From an uncultured Chlamydiaceae bacterium (lineage in GTDB: Bacteria > Chlamydiota > Chlamydiia > Chlamydiales > Parachlamydiaceae), in assembly GCA_945957185.1 (NCBI GenBank), contig CAMFKA010000039.1, positions 1-12,020 of the forward strand: a DNA stretch of 12,020 bases. Direction: 5' to 3'. Below are positions 7,166 to 12,020 of the stretch, piece after piece. The notes beneath the pieces were generated by a model. The model searched no databases and was not told the DNA's origin. It saw only the letters and a program-made list of their open reading frames with translations. Position numbers and translations under genes: made by a program. Position 1 is the stretch's first letter. The number at the start of each line of letters is the position of its first letter.

Positions 7166-8461
7166 TTATTGTTGAATTATTGTGAAAACTTGAATTCCTC
7201 TGTTCTTAAACATTGCCTCAAAATCATCCACCTTATCAAACCAGGGCTTCAAATCTTTCATTAAAAAATTCAATAACGAGCCTGTTTTCATAAGGTGATT
7301 GTGTCGATTAAACGCGCAAAGCTCTTTTATCCTTCCATTTTGGGTGTTCATTGGGTGCACTAAACGCAAATCCCCCACACTTTTCATTTGTGGCAGTCGG
7401 TTGATGATGTTGTTTGTCACCTTTTCCGGGAACCTGTTTCTTTCTAATTCAAGCCTGGTGAGATTTGTATTGAACCGCGCAAACCTGATAACGCCCCCAC
7501 TCCGCGTCAATTTGGTTTCATTCAATTTAAGCGTTCTTAATTCCGTTAGAGGTGCTAATGTGTGGAAAAACACAGATCTTGAAGTTGCCTCGAGGTGTAT
7601 CTTAGATAGATCGAGCTTTGTTAAATAGGGTGTCGACTTAAATAGAGGCTGCAATTCTTGAACTTCATCGTTGTTAATGATAGTACCGGAAAGATTTAAT
7701 GAGGTGAGATTTGTATAGTTCGGCAACGCAGAAGCTAGCTCCACGCACGTTCCAACACTGCAATAAGCATTTTTAAGAGAGAAGCTAGTGATTAACGTTA
7801 ACTTGCTCAGGACATATTTTAAATTCGCGACTGCTTCTCTTTCAGCATCCTCAATATCGATGAGACGAAACGCCCCACCCAAAGCAAGGTGCTCCAATTT
7901 TGTAAGCCTGATAAGAGCTCTCATGAGGTTGAGTTTTGTGTCAGGTTCTAGGTCCGGCTGATAGCCTAAAGATAGTGATCTTAAGGATGTAGCTCCTAAA
8001 AACCATCCTCCGATTGGTCCGGAAAAAGGATTTTTGAAATGAGTAAGCGCGTAATCAGGAAGCTTAAGAACTTCCAAGTTTCGTTGTTCCCTTATTGCCA
8101 TTCCTAAATGAACAGCAGCAAGCTCGTTTTGCACGGGAGCTTGAAATCGAGTGCCTGATAAATTCAATACGCGAAGCTGTTTCTTTGTTACGACAAGGGG
8201 GTGTAAGAGATGAATCAGATCCACTCCTTCCACTTTTTTGATAACTAGTTCTTGGAATGAAGGAAAATTACAAAGGATTTCTCCTATATATTCGAAGTGA
8301 ACAGAAATAAGCTCTCTATTGTTAGAAAGATCCAAGCGAACAAGATTTGGGAAGTTGTTTAAACGTGGTATATGGTACCACGAATCTACTGATGCGCTAA
8401 TAGGTCTTTGACTAAAATCTAACGTTCGAGTCATTGGAGATAATTCGTTAAGCCAACTCAT
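7166..8461 (-). CDS. Leucine-rich repeat protein, copy B of a tandem pair
   Basis: LRR protein of 431 residues and full-length paralogue of the gene just downstream. LRR cores include FPNLVRLDLSNNREL, LRVLNLSGTRF, LEVLKLPDYAL, LRSLSLGYQ, LEHLALGG, LTSLNLSGT, LTKLDLSKI, LRTLKLNET and LTRLELERN. The consensus Leu/Asn positions are kept while the solvent-facing residues differ between copies, as expected if the two bind different partners. After the shared NRHNHLMK motif there is an extra C-terminal segment with no match in copy A (DLKPWFDKVDDFEAMFKNRG). The start ATG lies inside the end of the transporter gene (14-bp overlap). AAGGGAG precedes it by four bases, so translation is likely coupled. 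No signal peptide or membrane segment is seen. The family is known for interaction scaffolds; the target here is unknown. Confidence 0.85.
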   Translation of the reverse strand: MSWLNELSPMTRTLDFSQRPISASVDSWYHIPRLNNFPNLVRLDLSNNRELISVHFEYIGEILCNFPSFQELVIKKVEGVDLIHLLHPLVVTKKQLRVLNLSGTRFQAPVQNELAAVHLGMAIREQRNLEVLKLPDYALTHFKNPFSGPIGGWFLGATSLRSLSLGYQPDLEPDTKLNLMRALIRLTKLEHLALGGAFRLIDIEDAEREAVANLKYVLSKLTLITSFSLKNAYCSVGTCVELASALPNYTNLTSLNLSGTIINNDEVQELQPLFKSTPYLTKLDLSKIHLEATSRSVFFHTLAPLTELRTLKLNETKLTRSGGVIRFARFNTNLTRLELERNRFPEKVTNNIINRLPQMKSVGDLRLVHPMNTQNGRIKELCAFNRHNHLMKTGSLLNFLMKDLKPWFDKVDDFEAMFKNRGIQVFTIIQQ

Positions 8462-9689
8462 AGGACTCCCTTTTTTGTTGTATTGTGTAATCTGAGAGGC
8501 GATAAAACAGCACGCTATTAGCTGCTGCTAACCCCGCCCAGTAAAGCGAAGCCACCCAAGGGACTTCTGTTGCATAGTATAGCCACAGGGACACTGCCGA
8601 GCACGGTCCTCCAAATAGTTGTGTGCCCAAAGCGTACCCCACAGAAATCACAAGATAGCGGCACTCTTTTGGAACAAGCCTTTGCGCCCACGCATGGAAG
8701 CAGGAGGAGTAAGCAATCCCCAACGTGACTAACAGCACCCTGACAGCGACAATGACAGGAAAAGACCCTTCCCCCAAACAATAAAATAGCAATGGAGCTG
8801 CCGCAACAACCGTTGCTAGTGCCGCACGCATTAGCATTTCTCTGGAAATACGTCCTGCGAGCTTCCCAAACAGCGGTAGAGCCACCATCATGTAAGCGAG
8901 TAAGAATACATTCAACCGAACCATTTCCCCTTTAGAAAACGGTGTGACTAAAGGGATGAATCCGTTCATAAGGACGAGACCCACGGTGAATGTCGCATAG
9001 GTAAATCCGGAGGCCAATGCAATGATTCCGATCAATTTTCTATGTGACCACGCAGTTTCTAGTAGTTTTGACGGGGGTCCCTCCCCTCTTTTCACGTCAT
9101 CGGGATTTCTTCGAAGAGCCATTCCGCAGATTCCGGTTGCGCATCCGATGAGGTAGAGCCAACGCCACCCTTGTTCCACTCCCACGGTGTAGTATAAAAT
9201 TGTTACCGCTAGCGAGGCGGCTAAAATACCCGCAACAGTCGACATGCTGAACAAACTGCTGACCAGGTCGTGTTTCTCTTTGGGGGATTTTTCAAGGATA
9301 TAGATAGCGCCGCCCATGCTTTCGCCGGAGGCGAAAAGGTTTTGCAGGAATCGTCCCGCTCCTAGGACAACAGCTCCCCAGACCCCCTCCGGGCAGAAAG
9401 CGAGAATTAAGGAAACGGCAGCCATCCCTCCCATAGAGTAAAATAGGGCCTTCTCTCGGCTATAGTAGTCACCGATGCGTCCGAACAAGAACGCTCCGAG
9501 AGGTCTTGCAGCCATCCCTAGAGGGATAAGGGCATAAGTGTAGATGAGGGAGGCTAATGGGGATTCATGAGGAAAGAATAAATGAGCGATGAAGGGAGCG
9601 AGCGCCGTAAATAAAGCGGTATCGTAATGTTCGAAAAAATTTCCTAGAAAAGCACCCCAAACTTTGGGAAGCTTTAGTATTACTTTCAC
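8448..9689 (-). CDS. MFS transporter, ProP-like (metabolite:H+ symporter type)
   Basis: Major facilitator superfamily permease of 413 residues, expected to have 12 membrane helices in the inner membrane and probably to couple solute uptake to protons. Family marks: GNFFEHYDTALF at about 16-27, matching the first-helix motif of the ProP/MHS family; the loop 2-3 MFS signature FGRIGDYYSREKAL at 69-82; and RFLQNLFASGESMGGAIY at 113-130, matching the R-Q-GGE motif of that family. Two features depart from the usual form: EHYD where EWYD is common, and SGES where GGE is common. The substrate (proline, betaine, dicarboxylate or other) cannot be told from sequence. The start is GTG 9689, supported by GAGG at 9700-9697 seven bases upstream. 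Its stop lies inside the first LRR gene, making it the first gene of an apparent three-gene minus-strand operon. A link between transport and LRR function is not obvious. Confidence 0.88.
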   Translation of the reverse strand: MKVILKLPKVWGAFLGNFFEHYDTALFTALAPFIAHLFFPHESPLASLIYTYALIPLGMAARPLGAFLFGRIGDYYSREKALFYSMGGMAAVSLILAFCPEGVWGAVVLGAGRFLQNLFASGESMGGAIYILEKSPKEKHDLVSSLFSMSTVAGILAASLAVTILYYTVGVEQGWRWLYLIGCATGICGMALRRNPDDVKRGEGPPSKLLETAWSHRKLIGIIALASGFTYATFTVGLVLMNGFIPLVTPFSKGEMVRLNVFLLAYMMVALPLFGKLAGRISREMLMRAALATVVAAAPLLFYCLGEGSFPVIVAVRVLLVTLGIAYSSCFHAWAQRLVPKECRYLVISVGYALGTQLFGGPCSAVSLWLYYATEVPWVASLYWAGLAAANSVLFYRLSDYTIQQKRESYELA

Positions 9690-9715
9690 GTATTGACCTC
9701 AAAATATAAGACTGA

Positions 9716-9744
9716 ATTGTAGCAGAATTATTCATTTTATCGAA
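9716..9744 (-). promoter_or_regulatory. Weak candidate promoter for the transporter-LRR operon
   Basis: On the minus strand TACAAT (9721-9716) resembles a -10 box. The sequence 17 bp upstream (TTCGAT, 9744-9739) is only a poor -35. The position, about 27 bases before the GTG start and outside the palindromic element, is reasonable, but the call is tentative. Confidence 0.3.
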
Positions 9745-9784
9745 TGTAAATTAAGGATTTGCGTTGAGATCAGGGTCTAAGGAT

Positions 9785-10037
9785 TTATGTCGACCTTTCA
9801 GGCCTCTGGTGTTTTTTTTGGATCTTACCCAGGCCTCCGCTGCGCTGCGACCTGGGCTGTAACATCCCGTCCCTTCGGGACTTAGCACCAAACTAATATA
9901 GATATCGCTTGTGAAATTTTGCAGTTCAAAAAGTGCGCTAAGGCCTGAAAGGCCAAAATGTTACAGCCCAGGTCGGAGCATAGCGCAGGCCTGGGTAAGA
10001 TCCAAAAAAATCCCAGAGGCCTGAAAGGTCGACATAA
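9785..10037. repeat. Roughly 253-bp composite palindromic element (long inverted repeat)
   Basis: Arms 9785-9865 and 9958-10037 are inverted copies matching at about 74 of 81 aligned positions, with one 1-base length difference in the T-run (T8 against A7). Each arm contains a smaller hairpin with CCCAGG/CCTGGG stems. In the 92-bp centre, each half has a further small hairpin at a similar place: GTCCC-TTC-GGGAC at 9869-9881 and GGCC-TGAAA-GGCC at 9942-9954. The two have different stem sequences, and each is followed or preceded by CTTAGC/GCTAAG. The module AGGCCTGAAAGG occurs three times (inverted at 9794-9805, then 9941-9952 and 10017-10028), so the element is modular. No believable gene lies inside. 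It separates two divergent transcription units, so it is not placed as a terminator. It looks like a dispersed intergenic palindromic repeat or a small non-autonomous mobile element; flanking target duplications are not evident. Confidence 0.85.
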
Positions 10038-10083
10038 TATCTCAGTAGATCTGCACAAACCCAACACAAATCATAAATTATAA

Positions 10084-10113
10084 TTGAAAAGAAATAACCA
10101 AATATGCTATTAT
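10084..10113 (+). promoter_or_regulatory. Promoter of the MORN gene pair, with extended -10
   Basis: TTGAAA at 10084-10089 and TATTAT at 10108-10113 are separated by 18 bp, and TGC directly precedes the -10, an extended -10 motif. It lies 37 bases before the first MORN start codon and 46 bp beyond the palindrome, in strongly A+T-rich DNA. Confidence 0.6.
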
Positions 10114-10130
10114 ACTTATATTGAAATAAT

Positions 10131-10169
10131 TTTTATATAGGATTTATAACATGCAGCCATGCTCATCAA
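10131..10169 (+). repeat. Duplicated leader and first codons of the MORN genes (copy 1; copy 2 at 11169-11207)
   Basis: The ribosome site and first codons of the two MORN genes match at 34 of 39 bases, including the identical block ATAGGATTTATA and the codons for MQPCSS. AGGA lies eight bases before each ATG. This shows the two genes arose by a tandem duplication that included the translation-initiation region. The second copy keeps a ribosome site but has only a 24-bp gap and no obvious promoter of its own. Confidence 0.75.
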
Positions 10170-11164
10170 ATAGTCACTTAATTCCTAATGAAAGCTCTTC
10201 GTCCTCGAGCTCCAGTTCAAGCTCAAGGATTCTTCCACCTAGAAAGAGACTCGCGCGCGAGTTTGCCAGCCGCCAAACGGACCCAAAAGTTTCAAGATCA
10301 GCGACATCTATCATCAATGAATCACGTCAAAGATTGTTTAGTCAGACATCAGGTTTACTGTCGGATCGCGCGCCAGATAGAATTCTAAAAAGAATTATCC
10401 TGAACGCAGAAGGCATTGACCTTTGGAAGACCGAACATCTGTTTTCGCAAACAATTTATGTGGATGGAATCCCAACGAACAAAGGGAATTTGTGGCTCAT
10501 GGATAGAGGCACGCTGCAAAATGTTTATGAAGGATTTATGCGTAATGATCTGCCTCACGGCACCGGAAAAGTTTTTATGCATGATGGAACTTTACAATAC
10601 AAAGGGCAATTTACCAACGGTTTGCCAAACGGTCTAGGCAGAGCATTTAGAACTAACGGAACCTTGATGTTTGATGGACAATTTGTTGATGGCAAAGTTC
10701 ATGGTTTTGCTAAACTATTTAGGTCTGACGGCTCTTTATGCTACGAAGGACAATGCGTCAAAGGTAAACTAGAAGGCCACGGTAAGGTTTTTAAACTTAA
10801 CGGCAAACTATTATACGAAGGGCAATTTGTGAACGGCAAGCGTCAAGGCGAGGGAAAACTATTTCATCCTAACGGTAAAGTACTGTACGAAGGTCAATTC
10901 ATGGATGATAAGCGTCACGGCCACGGTAAAGAGTTTACTCTCCTCGGGCCTTTATTCTACGAAGGGCAATTCCAGAACGACCAATGTCATGGTGAAGGAA
11001 GGCTGTTTCACTTCAACGGCAGATTAAGGTACCAGGGGTACTTTGAAAACAATAAACCTCACGGCCCTGGGAAATCTTTTGGATACGATGGAATTGTAGA
11101 GCACAACGGGATATACGATGCCGGAAGCCCTTGTAGAGATCTCGATAAAAACTCAATAAATTAA
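10151..11164 (+). CDS. MORN-repeat protein, first of a tandem pair
   Basis: Protein of 337 residues. Residues 1-30 are serine-rich and include 11 consecutive serines at 15-25, followed by a basic stretch (RILPPRKRLAREFASR). A non-repeat region runs to about 125 and ends in a motif shared with the next gene (PTNKGNLW...GTLQNVY). Eight MORN repeats of 24 residues then span about 126-317, for example YEGQFVNGKRQGEGKLF, and a degenerate ninth precedes a short polar tail. MORN repeats form beta-hairpin rods that in eukaryotes and host-associated bacteria bind lipids or proteins. The disordered, Ser-rich, basic N-terminus with no hydrophobic signal peptide resembles type III effector N-termini, so an exported role is possible but not shown. 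The start ATG is fixed by AGGA eight bases upstream and a promoter further up. The 24-residue period is a little longer than the common 23. Confidence 0.88.
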   Translation: MQPCSSNSHLIPNESSSSSSSSSSSRILPPRKRLAREFASRQTDPKVSRSATSIINESRQRLFSQTSGLLSDRAPDRILKRIILNAEGIDLWKTEHLFSQTIYVDGIPTNKGNLWLMDRGTLQNVYEGFMRNDLPHGTGKVFMHDGTLQYKGQFTNGLPNGLGRAFRTNGTLMFDGQFVDGKVHGFAKLFRSDGSLCYEGQCVKGKLEGHGKVFKLNGKLLYEGQFVNGKRQGEGKLFHPNGKVLYEGQFMDDKRHGHGKEFTLLGPLFYEGQFQNDQCHGEGRLFHFNGRLRYQGYFENNKPHGPGKSFGYDGIVEHNGIYDAGSPCRDLDKNSIN

Positions 11165-11188
11165 TTAATTTTACATAGGATTTATATT

Positions 11189-12020
11189 ATGCAACCATGT
11201 TCATCAAGCCCTGAATTAAATACTAGCAGTAGTCCATCCTCTTCTAGTTCAACCCCTCTTCCGGTTAAAAAAAGATGGGGGCGCGATTTCACGAGTAGCA
11301 GTTCACCTGCGAAAGTCCCAAGAGCAATTGAAACATCAACAACAGAGGTATCTCAAGCGGTTTTTGCTCAAACTACCGATCTTTTATCCACTGTAGCGAG
11401 AACATCGCGGTTCAAAACGATTGAACTAGACGAAGCTTCCGCTAAAGTTTGGGGCACTACCACTCTTGTTTTAGAAACATTTTTTATTGGCAGTACTCCA
11501 ACGAACACAGGAGCACTGTGGAAGGAGCAAGACGGCATCCTCAGGAATGTTTATAAAGGATCTATTGAACAAGACTTACCAAACGGCTCTGGGATCAAGT
11601 CTAAAATCAATGGATCTATGCATTACCAAGGTCATTTTAAAAATGGTTTGCCAGACGGCCGAGGTAAATATTTTCTTCCTGATGGAACGTTGCTTTACAA
11701 GGGACAAGTCGAAAATGGGCTACCTCACGGTCAAGGTAAAGGATTTTATCCGAACGGAGCGTTATATTACGAAGGACAATTCGAAAATGGGAAAGTTCAC
11801 GGTCAAGGTAAAGCATTTCGTAATGGAAAGTTGTCTTATCAGGGACAATTCGAAAATGGGAAACGTCACGGTCAAGGTAGATTATTTCATGATGATGGGT
11901 CGTTACGTTACATAGGTCAATTTGAAAATGACCAACCTCACGGCCTGGGTAAAACATTTCAACCGAACGGAAAGTTGGTTTACGAAGGACAATTCAAAAA
12001 TGGGATGTCTCACGGTCAAG
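11189..12020 (+). CDS. MORN-repeat protein, second of a tandem pair (3' end outside window)
   Basis: From ATG 11189 the frame stays open to the end of the window (277 codons), so the C-terminus is missing. The layout copies the preceding gene: MQPCSS start, Ser-rich N-terminus, basic patch (KKRWGRDF), a non-repeat region ending in PTNTGALW...GILRNVY, then MORN repeats from about residue 122. Six repeats are complete and a seventh is cut. The fourth (about 194-216) is one residue shorter than the 24-residue period (KAFRNGKLS), an in-frame codon loss. The repeats here are more alike at DNA level than in the first gene; blocks such as GAAAATGGGAAA and CACGGTCAAGGTA recur, suggesting recent expansion or gene conversion. 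AGGA lies eight bases before the ATG. It is probably co-transcribed with the first gene across a 24-bp gap. Confidence 0.87.
   Translation, partial: MQPCSSSPELNTSSSPSSSSSTPLPVKKRWGRDFTSSSSPAKVPRAIETSTTEVSQAVFAQTTDLLSTVARTSRFKTIELDEASAKVWGTTTLVLETFFIGSTPTNTGALWKEQDGILRNVYKGSIEQDLPNGSGIKSKINGSMHYQGHFKNGLPDGRGKYFLPDGTLLYKGQVENGLPHGQGKGFYPNGALYYEGQFENGKVHGQGKAFRNGKLSYQGQFENGKRHGQGRLFHDDGSLRYIGQFENDQPHGLGKTFQPNGKLVYEGQFKNGMSHGQ

Noticed and set aside
7299..7628. Plus-strand 109-codon open frame within LRR copy B
   Set aside because: Antisense shadow of a well-supported LRR coding frame; no ribosome site or recognisable product.
9785..10037. Bidirectional transcription terminator
   Set aside because: The flanking genes diverge from this region, so no transcript of a nearby gene ends here; the T-runs are inside the arms rather than after a stem.
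9882..10067. Minus-strand 61-codon open frame
   Set aside because: It lies mostly inside the palindromic repeat arm, has no ribosome site, and its sequence is explained by the repeat.
11637..11957. Long antisense open frame opposite the second MORN gene (and a second shifted plus-strand frame at 11487-11915)
   Set aside because: Repetition of the MORN units keeps alternative frames free of stops; the frame from ATG 11189 encodes clear MORN repeats.
10526..12020. Regular 72-bp periodicity resembling a repeat array or CRISPR
   Set aside because: The period encodes MORN repeats in frame, with no distinct spacer-repeat structure.

Overview
The window looks like an accessory region of a bacterial chromosome, most likely from a host-associated member of the Chlamydiae/PVC group (an amoeba symbiont such as a Parachlamydia-like organism). 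This is inference. It rests on tandem leucine-rich-repeat (LRR) and MORN-repeat proteins, the latter with serine-rich N-termini, a ProP-type transporter, moderate G+C, and long palindromic intergenic repeats. No ribosomal RNA or phylogenetic marker is present, so the genus cannot be fixed.

Layout, left to right. (1) 1-476 is the 3' end of a gene for a hydrophobic repeat-like protein. (2) Converging on it, 581-1891 (minus) is an AAA ATPase of the DUF4143 type. Its promoter matches consensus at both boxes and lies inside a 24-bp-arm inverted repeat. (3) 2083-3691 is a two-gene operon, lemA plus an HtpX-like M48 membrane metalloprotease, separated by one base. (4) 3858-5828 is an A+T-rich orphan gene with a 16-codon tandem duplication near its end. 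It is followed in frame by a short relic that resembles the last codons of the HtpX-like gene. (5) 9689-5911 (minus) is an apparent operon: a ProP/MHS-type transporter whose end overlaps the first of two tandem, clearly paralogous LRR genes. (6) 9690-10150 is a gene-free divergent intergenic region holding a roughly 253-bp near-perfect palindrome. (7) 10151-12020 holds two tandem paralogous MORN-repeat genes, the second cut by the window end, behind a good promoter with an extended -10.

Functionally, lemA/htpX suggests envelope protein quality control. The LRR and MORN pairs are protein-interaction scaffolds that look like lineage-expanded families and could act on host targets, but no secretion apparatus or classical signal peptide is visible to prove export. 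No complete new defence or biosynthetic system can be demonstrated. The most informative unexplained signals are the composite palindrome, the palindromic ATPase promoter, the relic of the HtpX tail beside the A+T-rich orphan, and the paired duplicated LRR and MORN genes.
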